From the NCBI RefSeq assembly GCF_012910715.1, contig NZ_JABBHF010000010.1, forward strand, positions 149,839 to 213,838: DNA of 64,000 bases, given 5' to 3'. Under the pieces are notes generated by a model. The model was not told where the DNA came from and did not search any database. It saw only the letters and a program-made list of their open reading frames with translations. Position 1 is the stretch's first letter, and each line of letters begins with the position of its first letter. The translations under genes and the position numbers were made by a program. Shown here piece by piece: positions 19,042 through 28,291 of this stretch. The DNA comes from Flavivirga algicola. Lineage in GTDB: Bacteria > Bacteroidota > Bacteroidia > Flavobacteriales > Flavobacteriaceae.

Positions 19042-21525
19042 ATGTATGTAATAAAAAGAGACGGAAGAAAAGAGCAAATCATGTTCGACAAGATCACTGC
19101 CAGAGTGAGAAAGTTATGTTATGGATTAAACGAGTTGGTCGACCCTTTAAAAGTGGCCATGCGTGTGATTGAAGGACTGTACGATGGTGTAACAACAAGC
19201 GAACTGGATAACCTTGCTGCAGAAATTGCTGCAACAATGACAACAGTACATCCAGACTATGCGCGTTTAGCAGCACGAATTTCGGTTTCTAACTTGCATA
19301 AAAACACTAAAAAATCGTTTAGCAGTGTTATGGAAGATTTGCATAAATATGTAAACCCGAGAACAGGTAAAGATGCACCGCTTTTATCAGACGAAGTCTA
19401 TAACGTTATTATGGAGAATAAAGAACGTCTTGATTCTACTATTATATATAACCGTGATTTTGGTTATGACTATTTTGGTTTTAAAACGTTAGAACGTTCC
19501 TACCTTTTAAAGTTAAATGGTGTTATTGCCGAGCGTCCGCAACATATGCTTATGCGTGTTTCAATAGGAATTCATTTAAATGATTTAGATGCTGCTATTG
19601 AGACCTATGAGCTCATGTCTAAAAGATATTTTACGCATGCTACACCAACACTATTTAATTCAGGTACACCAAAACCGCAAATGTCGTCTTGTTTTCTTTT
19701 AACTATGAAAGAAGATAGTATAGATGGTATTTATGACACTTTAAAACAAACGGCAAAAATTTCACAATCTGCTGGAGGGATTGGTTTAGCGATGCATAAT
19801 GTACGTGCTACAGGGAGTTATATTGCAGGAACCAATGGTACGAGTAACGGTATCGTACCCATGCTTCGTGTATTTAACGACACGGCGCGTTACGTAGATC
19901 AAGGAGGTGGAAAACGTAAAGGAAGCTTTGCGATTTATCTGGAAACTTGGCATGCTGATATTTTTGATTTCTTGGATTTAAAGAAAAACCACGGTAAAGA
20001 AGAAATGCGTGCACGTGATTTGTTTTATGCAATGTGGATTTCAGATTTGTTTATGAAGCGTGTACAGGAAGATGGCGATTGGACTTTGATGTGTCCTAAT
20101 GAATGCCCTGGATTACCAGAAACACATAGTGAAGAATTTGAAGCCTTATATTTAAAATATGAAGCCGAGGGTAAAGGGCGTAAAACAATTAAGGCACGTG
20201 AACTTTGGGAGAAAATATTAGAATCTCAAATAGAGACTGGGACACCATATATGCTTTATAAAGACTCGGCAAACCGTAAGTCTAATCAGCAAAATTTGGG
20301 AACCATTCGTTCTTCTAATTTATGTACAGAAATTTTAGAGTATACATCACCAGATGAGGTTGCTGTATGTAATTTAGCATCTATTGCTTTGCCAATGTTT
20401 GTTAAAAATGGAGAATTCGATCATAAAGAATTGTTCCGTATAACAAAGCGTGTTACTAAAAACTTAAACAGAGTTATTGATAGAAATTATTATCCAGTAA
20501 AAGAAGCCGAAAATTCTAATATGCGTCATAGACCAATAGGTTTGGGGGTTCAGGGATTAGCAGATACGTTTATAAAACTACGTATGCCTTTTACGAGTGA
20601 TGCTGCTAAAAAATTAAACCAGGATATTTTTGAAACACTTTACTATGCAGCGGTGACTGCGAGTATGGAAGAAGCAAAAGTGGATGGTCCTTATGAAACC
20701 TATGAAGGCTCTCCAATAAGTAAAGGGCAATTTCAACATAACTTATGGAACCTAAATAATGACGAATTAAGTGGTAACTGGGATTGGGAGAAACTACGTA
20801 AACAAGTACTTAAAAACGGTGTGCGTAACTCGCTGTTAGTGGCACCTATGCCTACAGCCTCGACATCTCAAATACTTGGTAATAATGAGTGTTTTGAACC
20901 CTATACATCTAACATTTATACGCGTCGTGTATTGTCTGGGGAGTTTATTGTTGTGAATAAACATCTATTGGAAGATTTAATTGAACTTGGACTTTGGAAT
21001 GAAAGTTTAAAACAAGATATTATGAGAGCCAATGGCTCCATACAAAATATTGATGTTATTCCTCAAGATATTAAAGACCTTTACAAAACAGTTTGGGAGT
21101 TAAGTATGAAGGATATTATAGATATGTCTCGTCAAAGAGGGTACTTTATAGACCAGTCACAATCACTTAACTTATTCTTAGAAGGTGCTACAATGGCTAA
21201 ACTAACATCTATGCATTTCTACGCATGGAAAAGTGGTTTAAAAACGGGTATGTATTACTTGCGTACTAAGAGTGCTGTAGATGCTATTAAGTTTACTCTA
21301 AAAACAACCAAGAAGGAAGAACCAACAGCAGAAGTTGTAGAAGTTAATGATGTTAATTTACAGGAAGAACAGGCAAAAAAGAAAAAAGTGGCAGCCAAAA
21401 ACGCGGCAAAATTTGCGCAACAAAATGTGCCAGAAGTTGAGCCCATGACTGCAGAGGAAATGAAAGCACTCATTGCTCAGGCGAAAGCTGGAGAAGGTGA
21501 TGATTGCTTGATGTGTGGATCTTAA
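19042..21525 (+). CDS. nrdA: Class I ribonucleotide reductase, large subunit
   Basis: The 827-residue protein opens with an ATP-cone ([23 protein letters not shown]) for allosteric control. The catalytic barrel carries Cys in MSSCFLLTM, the NLCTEI segment, and the [18 protein letters not shown] loop. The radical-transfer tyrosines lie in [17 protein letters not shown]. The C-terminus ends in CLMCGS, the redox-active pair that is reduced by thioredoxin or glutaredoxin. It converts ribonucleoside diphosphates to deoxy forms together with NrdB. The region before the C-terminus is a charged linker ([12 protein letters not shown]). Confidence 0.96.
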   Translation: MYVIKRDGRKEQIMFDKITARVRKLCYGLNELVDPLKVAMRVIEGLYDGVTTSELDNLAAEIAATMTTVHPDYARLAARISVSNLHKNTKKSFSSVMEDLHKYVNPRTGKDAPLLSDEVYNVIMENKERLDSTIIYNRDFGYDYFGFKTLERSYLLKLNGVIAERPQHMLMRVSIGIHLNDLDAAIETYELMSKRYFTHATPTLFNSGTPKPQMSSCFLLTMKEDSIDGIYDTLKQTAKISQSAGGIGLAMHNVRATGSYIAGTNGTSNGIVPMLRVFNDTARYVDQGGGKRKGSFAIYLETWHADIFDFLDLKKNHGKEEMRARDLFYAMWISDLFMKRVQEDGDWTLMCPNECPGLPETHSEEFEALYLKYEAEGKGRKTIKARELWEKILESQIETGTPYMLYKDSANRKSNQQNLGTIRSSNLCTEILEYTSPDEVAVCNLASIALPMFVKNGEFDHKELFRITKRVTKNLNRVIDRNYYPVKEAENSNMRHRPIGLGVQGLADTFIKLRMPFTSDAAKKLNQDIFETLYYAAVTASMEEAKVDGPYETYEGSPISKGQFQHNLWNLNNDELSGNWDWEKLRKQVLKNGVRNSLLVAPMPTASTSQILGNNECFEPYTSNIYTRRVLSGEFIVVNKHLLEDLIELGLWNESLKQDIMRANGSIQNIDVIPQDIKDLYKTVWELSMKDIIDMSRQRGYFIDQSQSLNLFLEGATMAKLTSMHFYAWKSGLKTGMYYLRTKSAVDAIKFTLKTTKKEEPTAEVVEVNDVNLQEEQAKKKKVAAKNAAKFAQQNVPEVEPMTAEEMKALIAQAKAGEGDDCLMCGS

Positions 21526-21565
21526 CTATATATAGATTATTAAAAATAGATTTATCAGGCACAGG

Positions 21566-21590
21566 GCACCCTTTTTAGGGTGCTTTTTCT
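21566..21590 (+). terminator. Terminator of nrdA
   Basis: A 6-bp stem, GCACCC (21566-21571) with GGGTGC (21578-21583), is followed by TTTTT. Confidence 0.75.
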
Positions 21591-21718
21591 TATTAAAAGA
21601 GTATATTTATTTTTTAACAAAAATAAAAGGCTTCCAATATAGATTATCCTTTTTAAGAACAAATAAATGGTAAAGGGTGGCATGATTCTATTTCAAAAAC
21701 ATATGTTGTTGATGTTAA

Positions 21719-21726
21719 TAAATTTG
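21719..21726 (+). promoter_or_regulatory. -7 element next to start codon
   Basis: TAAATTTG ends 4 bp before the ATG at 21731, predicting a leaderless transcript for this DinB gene. Confidence 0.45.
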
Positions 21727-21730
21727 AAGA

Positions 21731-22174
21731 ATGAAAGAAACGGTTCATAAATTAAAAAACTTAATAAAACAGGGGAAAGCATATATATCCCAATCTTCAG
21801 ATTTTGAATTAACTCAAAAATTATCACCTGAAAAGTGGTCGAAAAAAGAAATTTTAGGACATCTTATTGACTCTGGGATAAATAATTTGCAACGATTTAC
21901 AGAAATTCAGACTGAAACGAAACCTTATCGAATTCGAAAATATAAACAGGATGAATTGGTTAAAGCAAACGATTATCAACATGCCGATTTAAAAGAAATC
22001 ACTAATTTTTGGATAGCAATCAATAACAGAATTTGTTATGTTATAAATCAACAAACGGAAGACACTCTTAATTATAAAATAGTGTTTAATAGTAATGAAA
22101 TATCCGATTTAAGATTTCTGATTAAAGATTATGTAAGTCATTTAGAGCATCACCTAAATCAAATACTTAAATAA
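21731..22174 (+). CDS. DinB-family protein
   Basis: The 147-residue protein has the DinB pattern, with WSKKEILGHLIDSGINNLQRF and the terminal HLEHHLNQIL. It is shorter than its two paralogues at 6752 and 8324. It has its own promoter and terminator, so it is a single-gene unit between nrdA and the OmpA gene. Function is unknown. Confidence 0.83.
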   Translation: MKETVHKLKNLIKQGKAYISQSSDFELTQKLSPEKWSKKEILGHLIDSGINNLQRFTEIQTETKPYRIRKYKQDELVKANDYQHADLKEITNFWIAINNRICYVINQQTEDTLNYKIVFNSNEISDLRFLIKDYVSHLEHHLNQILK

Positions 22175-22200
22175 AAAAAAGCACCCAATTTGGATGCTTC
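22174..22200. terminator. Terminator after the DinB gene
   Basis: GCACCC (22181-22186) and GGATGC (22192-22197) form a short stem with one mismatch, between A-rich and T-rich flanks. It lies between convergent genes. Confidence 0.55.
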
Positions 22201-22230
22201 TTCTGTAATTTTTATAAACTCGGTTTATAC

Positions 22231-23100
22231 TTAATCTTCTTCTAATACTATATTTTCAGCTACAGTATCATTATTTTCAGCCATTAAAGCAAAAAACTTG
22301 TCAATATTTGGAAGAATAATAATTCTTGTTCTTCTATTTTTTGCTCTATTTTCTTTAGAGTCATTTTCTGCAATAGGTTGGTAGCTACTTCTACCCGAGG
22401 CAATTAATTTTTCTGGTGCTACATTATATTTTTCTTGTAGTTTACGCACAACAGATGTTGATCTTAAAACGCTTAAATCCCAGTTGTCAGCAATATTCGG
22501 AGTGTTTATCGTTCTAGAATCCGTATGGCCTTCAACCATAACATCTAAACTAGGCTCAGAGTTAATAACATCGGCCAGTTTCTTTAAAACAGGATCTGCC
22601 TTAGGGCTTAATCTATAACTCCCCGTATTAAATAACATATTGTCTGCAATAGAAATCATAACAACAGTTTCATTAATATTTACAGCAAAATCTTCGTTCT
22701 CGTTTATATTGCTTTCGCTAATTGTTTTTTCAAGATTGTAAGCAACTGCTAGATTCATGGAATCTTTAAGTGTTTTTGCTTGACTTAATTTAGCGGGGTC
22801 AACATTTTTTAACGTTTTACGCATGTTTGCTTTTGTCTCGTTAGACATGACAGCTACGTTTTCTACAACTTCTAACTTAGAGTCGTTAGCCTCTTTAAGA
22901 GTTGCTATTTTAGAGTTATAAGCTTCAACTCTAGCTTGGATTTTATCAAATTTAGCTTCTAAATCTTCTTTGGCGACTCTTGTTTTTTGTAATTCACTTT
23001 TAATTTCTCCGTTTTCTTGCTCTAGGGCCATGTATTTTTTCTTTGATACACATGAAACGGTAAAAATTGCTACTAATAGCAAAACAGAAATTTTCTTCAT
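22231..23100 (-). CDS. OmpA-family peptidoglycan-binding lipoprotein
   Basis: The protein has about 289 residues. The start MKKISVLLLVAIFTVSCVSKKKY is a lipoprotein signal with lipobox VSC. Residues about 25-90 form a coiled coil (MALEQENGEIKSELQKTR). The C-terminal 130 residues are an OmpA domain with MVEGHTDSRT and NRAKNRRTRIII. It should tether the outer membrane to peptidoglycan. The ATG at 23100 is preferred to one four codons upstream. Confidence 0.9.
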   Translation of the reverse strand: MKKISVLLLVAIFTVSCVSKKKYMALEQENGEIKSELQKTRVAKEDLEAKFDKIQARVEAYNSKIATLKEANDSKLEVVENVAVMSNETKANMRKTLKNVDPAKLSQAKTLKDSMNLAVAYNLEKTISESNINENEDFAVNINETVVMISIADNMLFNTGSYRLSPKADPVLKKLADVINSEPSLDVMVEGHTDSRTINTPNIADNWDLSVLRSTSVVRKLQEKYNVAPEKLIASGRSSYQPIAENDSKENRAKNRRTRIIILPNIDKFFALMAENNDTVAENIVLEED

Positions 23101-23390
23101 AATAATAATCATTAGGTTATTTAGGCTATTTACGTTGAAAGTAGAGCTTTAGACGTTGAAAGGTTGTGTTTTTTTCATACTAATGAGAAGTAAGACAATA
23201 TTTACATGTTTTTGTAATTCTAATAGTTGTATTATTGGCATTTAAAAAGGATTGTTTTTCGGAATTTTTTATTTAAACTTCTGTGGAGATATGTTGTTGA
23301 TAAGCCCATAATTGAAATAGAAAATGGCAAAAAAGAGATAACACAGAATTGTGGAATGAAAATATTTAGAGATAGTTTTACTAAAAATAA

Positions 23391-23420
23391 AAGCACCTCC
23401 CTTTAAGAAAGATGCTTTTT
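23391..23420 (-). terminator. Terminator of ppnP
   Basis: An AAAAGCA ... TGCTTTTT inverted repeat, with inner CTTT/AAAG pairing, lies just beyond the ppnP stop codon at 23442. Confidence 0.6.
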
Positions 23421-23441
23421 GTTTTCTGTTAATAAAGCATC

Positions 23442-23723
23442 CTATTTATATTGACATAAATAAGATGTTTGCTCAGATACTTTTACTTGAAACGTTGTGT
23501 TGGCCTCAATTTGATAAGTTTCTCCAGCTTTATAGATTGTCCATTCTGATGCGCCAGGCAATTTAACGTTCATTTCTCCTTCAATAACAATCATTGTTTC
23601 GTGAGTTGAAGTTCCGAATTCATAATCGCCCGCGTTCATAACCCCTAAAGTAGATTTTCCTGCTTTTGTAGTATAACCTAAAGATTTAACGTTTCCGTCA
23701 AAGTAGTTGTTTGTTGAAATCAT
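23442..23723 (-). CDS. ppnP: Pyrimidine/purine nucleoside phosphorylase
   Basis: The 93-residue cupin-like protein matches the whole PpnP (YaiE, DUF1255) family: NYFDGNVKSLGY, GVMNAGDYEFGTSTHE, MIVIEGEMNVKLPG and the ending TSYLCQYK. The enzyme cleaves nucleosides with phosphate to a base and ribose-1-phosphate. Its position beside the phosphate island is notable but may be coincidental, because no 11-bp repeat array was found at its promoter. Confidence 0.9.
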   Translation of the reverse strand: MISTNNYFDGNVKSLGYTTKAGKSTLGVMNAGDYEFGTSTHETMIVIEGEMNVKLPGASEWTIYKAGETYQIEANTTFQVKVSEQTSYLCQYK

Positions 23724-23770
23724 ATTTTTTTAAAAAGGTTTAATAAAATCATTTAAATGCTTCCAAGAAA

Positions 23771-23901
23771 GAGGGTGTCTAAAAAATATGTTCTATGTCA
23801 TATTGAGCTTGTCGAAATATTTTTAAAATACTGATAATCAATATTGGTTTCGACAAGCTCAACCTGACAAATCAAATTACAAAGACTTTTTAGACACCCT
23901 C
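23771..23901. repeat. 131-bp dispersed palindromic element, copy 1
   Basis: Perfect 15-bp inverted ends (23771-23785 and 23887-23901) enclose an inner palindrome containing GAGCTTGTCGAAA and TTTCGACAAGCTC. A related copy lies at 45479-45617. It sits just after the PiT stop codon and could also act as a terminator or mRNA-stabilising hairpin. Confidence 0.8.
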
Positions 23902-23925
23902 CTTTAACGGTAAGTATATTATTTA

Positions 23926-26211
23926 TTATTCTTCTTCTGCTTCAGGGCTAGTAAGTGTAGCAGGTTCAACAGAACTATCATGGGCATTATGATATTCTTC
24001 CAAGAGATTCATAGTGGCTGTTAATAGGTCTTTTGTTTCTAAAAGAAGACCAAAATATAAGGTTGTATTTTTTGGACTGGATTCTTCCGTTCTAGTACGT
24101 TCAACTTGACTTTGTATTTTTTCAGTCACCAAATCAAAAACCTCTTTCTTGTTATTTAAAATAGCACCAATTTGTTCAAATGATCTAGAGTCAAAAGCTT
24201 TTTTAGTTGTGTTAAATAACGACTCAAGATCCTGATCAATTTGTTTTAGCTCTTTAATTTGATTGAATTTAAGTTTTTGATGGTTATTGTTTACATGTTT
24301 ATGACTTGCCTTAGATATATATTCTAACGACTGTGTCATGTCTTGTAAATACCCTAAAATATTAATGTAGAAATTACTTGCTCCTAAACTGGATTCGTCT
24401 AAATTTTTGATAAAGTAGAAAATATTGTCACGTAGTTCATCAATTTCAGTAGACAACTTGACTATATTTTTCTTATTCTTTTTTAATAAAACAATATCTT
24501 GTTTCGCTAAACCACTAATAGCGCTTGAATAAATTTTATTACCACGTTTTACAACATTAGCTATATTGTTTGCACTCTCATGAATAACACCTTGAATAGA
24601 ACTACTTTCTGCCTGCGTTAAACTATCTTCATCAATAACATTTTTTGAATTCTTTTTGTGTGATAAATAATTTCTAGCAAGTAAAATAACAGTTAACAAC
24701 AACAAAATAGGTGTCATAACGCTAGGATTCCATTTAATTAAAAAGACAACAGTTCCTGCTGCTATAAAAGCACCAATAGCAGTACCAAACCATCCTCCAA
24801 TAACATTTAATACACCAGCAACTCTGTAAACGGCACTTTCTCTACCCCAAGCACGATCTGCAAAAGATGTACCCATAGCAACCATAAATGTTACGTACGT
24901 TGTCGATAAAGGTAATTTCATGGATGTTGCTATCGCAATTAACACGCCTGCAACCATTAAGTTTACAGAGGCTCTAATCATATCGAAAGCAGGCGCATCG
25001 ATACTTTGATCTTTAGTTAGTACAACATTAGGTTTTTCAAAACTCTTGCCTATTTTTTCCTGAGTTGATGCAGGTATAATTGCGCTTATTGCTTCAGATA
25101 ACCAAGTCGATCCTTTTACGACGCTTCTCGATAATAAATTTGGCTCAAACTTTTCGTGTGTTTCTCCCTGGCGAGATAAGCTTATTTCCGTTTCGGCTAC
25201 TGTTTTAGCTTTTTTAGAAAGCCATAAGGTTAATACCATAATCCCCCCAGCTATGAATAAAAGTAAAGGTTCTGCAGGGACTTTTTTGTCAAGTACTTCC
25301 ATGGAAAACATAGATGGATCAACACCAGAGCTAAACCAAGCTTCGTAAGAATGGTAAGCCGCCATAGGTACACCAATAAAGTTCACTAAATCATTGCCTG
25401 AAAAGGCCAATGCCAAACCAAAAGTTCCTATCGCTATTACTACAATTAATATGGTTTTTTTAAATATTTTTTGAAATGCAAAAGAGAATAATGTCCAAAA
25501 AACAATGCTTCCAAGTATAATAAAAAGCTCATTGCCTTCTAGGAGCCCTTTAAGATCTTTATAATAAGGCGTTCCCTTTAACCCTTTTAAAAAGATAAAA
25601 TAGGTTATTGCTGCTAAAGAGATGCCACCAAAAATAGCACCGAAGTTTTTTATTTTCTTTTCGTAATGAAATGTAAAAACCAAACGAGAGACCCATTGTA
25701 CGATGGCACCAACAGTAAAAGCAATAAATACCGACATGATAATACCCCGTATAATTTCGAATGCTTTTTTAGTATTTATATATGCTCCTAAATCTGTGAA
25801 GGTTTGAGAGTCTGAAGCACTAATTTTTATTAAAGACATAACTACGGCAGCTCCCAATAAATTAAATACAATAGAAACTGTTGTAGAGGTTGGTAAACCT
25901 AAAGTATTAAAGAAATCTAACAGTAAGATGTCTGTAATCATTACAGCCATAAAAATATACATGATCTCTTCAAAATTAAACATGGCTGGTACGAAGATCC
26001 CTTTACGTGCAACCTCCATCATTCCACTTGAAAAAACAGCTCCAATAAAAATACCTAAACTTGCAACGATCATAATAGTTCGCATAGAAATGGCTTTAGA
26101 GCCAATAGCCGAGTTTAGGAAATTTATAGCATCATTACTTACACCAACTACAATATCAGCTATCGCTAGAACTGTAATGGCAATTAGCATTAATAAATAA
26201 ATATTGTCCAT
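23926..26211 (-). CDS. Inorganic phosphate transporter (PiT family) with PhoU-like tail
   Basis: The 761-residue membrane protein has the two PiT signature halves: GVSNDAINFLNSAIGSKAIS near the start with LGLPTSTTVSIVFNLLGAA, and SMKLPLSTTYVTFMVAMGTS later. There are about 10-12 membrane helices to residue 515. The last 220 residues (about 535-745) are a helical PhoU/DUF47-like domain (NIANVVKRGNKIYSSAI, LSTEIDELRDNIFYFI). It moves phosphate across the inner membrane by cation symport. A Pho-box-like pair lies 50 bp upstream of the start codon. Confidence 0.93.
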   Translation of the reverse strand: MDNIYLLMLIAITVLAIADIVVGVSNDAINFLNSAIGSKAISMRTIMIVASLGIFIGAVFSSGMMEVARKGIFVPAMFNFEEIMYIFMAVMITDILLLDFFNTLGLPTSTTVSIVFNLLGAAVVMSLIKISASDSQTFTDLGAYINTKKAFEIIRGIIMSVFIAFTVGAIVQWVSRLVFTFHYEKKIKNFGAIFGGISLAAITYFIFLKGLKGTPYYKDLKGLLEGNELFIILGSIVFWTLFSFAFQKIFKKTILIVVIAIGTFGLALAFSGNDLVNFIGVPMAAYHSYEAWFSSGVDPSMFSMEVLDKKVPAEPLLLFIAGGIMVLTLWLSKKAKTVAETEISLSRQGETHEKFEPNLLSRSVVKGSTWLSEAISAIIPASTQEKIGKSFEKPNVVLTKDQSIDAPAFDMIRASVNLMVAGVLIAIATSMKLPLSTTYVTFMVAMGTSFADRAWGRESAVYRVAGVLNVIGGWFGTAIGAFIAAGTVVFLIKWNPSVMTPILLLLTVILLARNYLSHKKNSKNVIDEDSLTQAESSSIQGVIHESANNIANVVKRGNKIYSSAISGLAKQDIVLLKKNKKNIVKLSTEIDELRDNIFYFIKNLDESSLGASNFYINILGYLQDMTQSLEYISKASHKHVNNNHQKLKFNQIKELKQIDQDLESLFNTTKKAFDSRSFEQIGAILNNKKEVFDLVTEKIQSQVERTRTEESSPKNTTLYFGLLLETKDLLTATMNLLEEYHNAHDSSVEPATLTSPEAEEE

Positions 26212-26232
26212 AATTTAATTAAAATAAGTTTG

Positions 26233-26277
26233 CAAATATCCTAAGTGTTTCCAAGTAGTGTGTTATGTTAATGTTAT
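26233..26277 (-). promoter_or_regulatory. Pho-box-like promoter of the PiT gene
   Basis: On the plus strand, TGTTAT occurs at 26261 and 26272, exactly 11 bp apart. The -7 element (CAAATATC at 26233, read leftward as GATATTTG) is in the same register (17 + 11 bp) as at the other sites of this family. All of it fits in the 70 bp between the porin stop and the PiT start. Confidence 0.6.
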
Positions 26278-26281
26278 GTTT

Positions 26282-27472
26282 TTAAAAATGAATATCAAAT
26301 TGTAATCGCCACATAAGCTCGTTATTACCATTATCCACTTCTAAATGACTAATGTCTGTTTGTACTTTTAGTTTATGACCCACTATATATTTTGAAACCC
26401 CTAATGTATATTGATTTTCTGGGTTTTTGCCAGTAATTGCCCTGTCCAATTCTATATTTGTATATCGACCAGAAATTTCCCAATTACTTTTTAACAAATA
26501 ACCGGTTTGTATATTTAAACCTTTTCCAACCTGAACTTCGTCTCCAGTTAATGTACCATCCGAGTTTTTTGCAAAAGGGTCATCAGTATCTCTATCTGCA
26601 TATTCTGCCATTAATGAAAACCCTTTGTATTTAAACATGGCATCAATAAAGATAGTACTTATATTGGTTTCATAAAAGCCAGTATCTGTAATCATATAAG
26701 AACCTTGATTACTTCTGTTTTTAACAGCATTATTATTGAAATCGTAAGTTGCTGCAAGCGATAGTTTAGGTGTTTTTTCACGCTTTAAATCACTTCCAGA
26801 ATAATCTCCTTTACTGGAAAAATTTCCAAATGGGAATAGCTCAATACGGCCAGTATATTGGTGGCCACCTAGATTACCTGTAGTTACATTTCTTCCTTCC
26901 CCTTGAGATATAGATAACATTTCTTTAACAATAAATGTGTCCGAAAGATTAAAACGATGTCTTAATTGAACGCCCACATCACGATCTATATTAAATCTAC
27001 TATTTAATAAAGAACGATCTACCTGTTGAAGATTCCCAGATGAAACAACACGCTCTCTGTTTCCAGGTAGCTTTGTTTGACCAAACCATAACTCGAAGTT
27101 TGGTGCAAAGTTCCATTTCATAACCGCATCTAAAATGTATCGAGGGGCGTTACTTGTAAATGGTGAGGCTCCTGAAATATCTCTGTTTGATAATCCGAGT
27201 TCTAATTTATATTTAAGTTTTGGTGTGAAAGCATAGCCATCAAATTTTAAACGGGCACGTCTTACTAAAAAATTAGCTTCATTGCTTTCCCCATTTTCCC
27301 AATTAGAGATTGCTAAAAATTGCATTCTTGCTCCAATTTTCATGGTCCAAGAACTATCCTTACCTACGAGATTAAATAATCCTTTTCCAAATTTTGGGGT
27401 GTTTGTTTCTTGCGAATACAAGAAGTTAATAGCAAATAGGCAAATTGCTACTAGCGTAGTTTTAAATTTCAT
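26282..27472 (-). CDS. Phosphate-selective porin (OprO/OprP-like)
   Basis: The protein has about 396 residues, a signal peptide (MKFKTTLVAICLFAINFLYSQ) and a beta-barrel body. Typical OprO/P segments are MKIGARMQF, FLVRRARLKFDGYAF, WFGQTKLPGNRERV and the terminal LMWRLQFDIHF ending in Phe. It should form an outer-membrane channel for phosphate or polyphosphate. The start at 27472 was chosen by the signal peptide. It is the outer-membrane partner of the PiT transporter just downstream, and has three 11-bp-spaced Pho-like repeats upstream. Confidence 0.88.
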   Translation of the reverse strand: MKFKTTLVAICLFAINFLYSQETNTPKFGKGLFNLVGKDSSWTMKIGARMQFLAISNWENGESNEANFLVRRARLKFDGYAFTPKLKYKLELGLSNRDISGASPFTSNAPRYILDAVMKWNFAPNFELWFGQTKLPGNRERVVSSGNLQQVDRSLLNSRFNIDRDVGVQLRHRFNLSDTFIVKEMLSISQGEGRNVTTGNLGGHQYTGRIELFPFGNFSSKGDYSGSDLKREKTPKLSLAATYDFNNNAVKNRSNQGSYMITDTGFYETNISTIFIDAMFKYKGFSLMAEYADRDTDDPFAKNSDGTLTGDEVQVGKGLNIQTGYLLKSNWEISGRYTNIELDRAITGKNPENQYTLGVSKYIVGHKLKVQTDISHLEVDNGNNELMWRLQFDIHF

Positions 27473-27478
27473 TGTCAG

Positions 27479-27493
27479 TATTAGTTTTTGTCG
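27479..27493 (-). promoter_or_regulatory. Porin leader segment complementary to a candidate sRNA
   Basis: The plus-strand sequence TATTAGTTTTTGTCG recurs as its exact complement at 27605-27619. In the porin mRNA this segment lies 6 nt upstream of the start codon, where translation initiates. Confidence 0.4.
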
Positions 27494-27496
27494 CTG

Positions 27497-27541
27497 CAAA
27501 GAACCAATACTAATGTTAACTTAATGTTAACTAAGGGTTAA
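27497..27541 (-). promoter_or_regulatory. Pho-box-like promoter of the porin gene
   Basis: Plus-strand hexamers TGTTAA (27514), TGTTAA (27525) and GGTTAA (27536) are exactly 11 bp apart. The -7 element CAAAGAAC begins at 27497, 17 bp from the first repeat. Read leftward the repeats are TTAACA, as in the Bacillus PhoP box. Confidence 0.65.
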
Positions 27542-27579
27542 TATAAAAACAAATAAAGGCTGCCTTGGCCAAGGCAGCC
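27541..27579 (-). terminator. Orphan leftward intrinsic terminator
   Basis: A perfect 22-bp palindrome, GGCTGCCTTGG joined to its complement (27558-27579), is followed leftward by a T-rich run (27557-27541). On the plus strand no T-tract follows. No protein gene ends here leftward. Confidence 0.7.
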
Positions 27580-27750
27580 TCATTAGAAATCATAATAATG
27601 TAGTCGACAAAAACTAATAGATTATAATGAAATACTAATTGTGTCTAAAGACGCTGCAAATTTCTTAGTTTAAAGTAACTTAAATGTGATGGTAATATTA
27701 AGTAATTATTAAGATTTTCCAATGTTAAATCTTTGTATTTAAAACTCTTA
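27552..27750 (-). ncRNA. Candidate Pho-controlled small RNA
   Basis: This interval lies between a leftward 11-bp repeat array (27774-27812) with a fitting -7 box at 27757-27764 and a leftward intrinsic terminator at 27558-27579. No open reading frame of plausible length is found on the minus strand. A 15-nt stretch (27605-27619) is perfectly complementary to the porin mRNA just before its start codon. A 9-bp block, CGCTGCAAA, is also shared with the porin promoter. A cis-acting leader for the porin is the main alternative. There is no direct evidence of expression. Confidence 0.35.
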
Positions 27751-27756
27751 AAATCA

Positions 27757-27812
27757 GAAACATACATGTTTAATGTTAAATTAATGTTATGTAAAGGTTG
27801 ATTTAATGTTAG
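27757..27812 (-). promoter_or_regulatory. Four-repeat Pho-box-like array between porin and ywqK-like gene
   Basis: Plus-strand hexamers TGTTAA (27774), TGTTAT (27785), GGTTGA (27796) and TGTTAG (27807) are exactly 11 bp apart. A leftward -7 element (GAAACATA, read as TATGTTTC) starts at 27757, in the same 17-bp register as the other sites. The array also overlaps the -33 region of the rightward gene at 27857. Confidence 0.6.
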
Positions 27813-27828
27813 CTTATTTGTATATTTG
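27798..27828 (+). promoter_or_regulatory. Promoter of the YwqK/MORN gene
   Basis: TTG at 27798-27800 and TATATTTG at 27821-27828 are separated by 20 bp, a good Bacteroidota promoter. The TTG lies inside the third 11-bp repeat of the overlapping array, so regulator binding could affect this promoter too. Confidence 0.55.
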
Positions 27829-27856
27829 GTATATAATGTTAAAAACCCCCATAATT

Positions 27857-28210
27857 ATGAAGAAATCAATTTTATTTTATTTTGCCTTTTTAATTACTGT
27901 GGTATCTTTTGCTCAGCAAAAGAGAGATTTAAAACTTAACAAAGAAACTAACTTAATTGAGGTTGTTTATTATCACGACAATGGTGTTGTAAGCCAAACA
28001 GGAACTTACACAGCAGATGGTAAATTACACGGTGAGTGGCTAAGTTTTAACACAGAAGGTAAAAAAGAAGTTTCTGCAAATTATGATAATGGTAAAAAAG
28101 TCGGCAAGTGGTTCTATTGGAAAAACGGAACTGTAAAAGAAGTAGATTATAACGCTAATGCTATAGCAGGTTTAAAGGAGTCTGAAACTAAAGGAAAACA
28201 GAGTTTTTAA
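27857..28210 (+). CDS. Secreted YwqK/MORN-repeat protein
   Basis: The protein has about 117 residues. The start at 27857 gives a clean signal peptide (MKKSILFYFAFLITVVSFAQQ). It then has MORN-variant repeats of the YwqK type: VVYYHDNGVVSQTGTYTADGK, LHGEWLSFNTEGKKEV and GKKVGKWFYWKNGTVKEV. YwqK-like proteins are often labelled antitoxins by similarity, but a secreted form is more likely structural or membrane-associated. It is transcribed away from the porin and shares a repeat array with it. Confidence 0.8.
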   Translation: MKKSILFYFAFLITVVSFAQQKRDLKLNKETNLIEVVYYHDNGVVSQTGTYTADGKLHGEWLSFNTEGKKEVSANYDNGKKVGKWFYWKNGTVKEVDYNANAIAGLKESETKGKQSF

Positions 28211-28234
28211 ACCTAAGAACAAAAATAGCTAACC

Positions 28235-28278
28235 AAACTAAAAAAGCATCCTAAATTTTAGGATGCTTTTTTAGTTTG
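28235..28278. terminator. Bidirectional terminator
   Basis: Long, nearly perfect inverted repeat: AAACTAAAAAAGCATCC pairs with GGATGCTTTTTTAGTTT. It lies between convergent genes ending at 28210 and 28292. Confidence 0.85.
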
Positions 28279-28291
28279 TTAAATTTACTTT

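Noticed and set aside
23724..23770. Pho-like promoter for ppnP
   Set aside because: No TGTTAn repeats in register were seen, so the neighbouring location alone does not support phosphate control.
27605..27619. 15-bp inverted repeat as a transposon end
   Set aside because: There are no target duplications or transposase, and one arm lies in the porin leader, so an RNA-level role is more plausible.
27857..28210. Toxin-antitoxin system
   Set aside because: YwqK-like proteins are often labelled antitoxins, but this one has a signal peptide and no toxin gene beside it.
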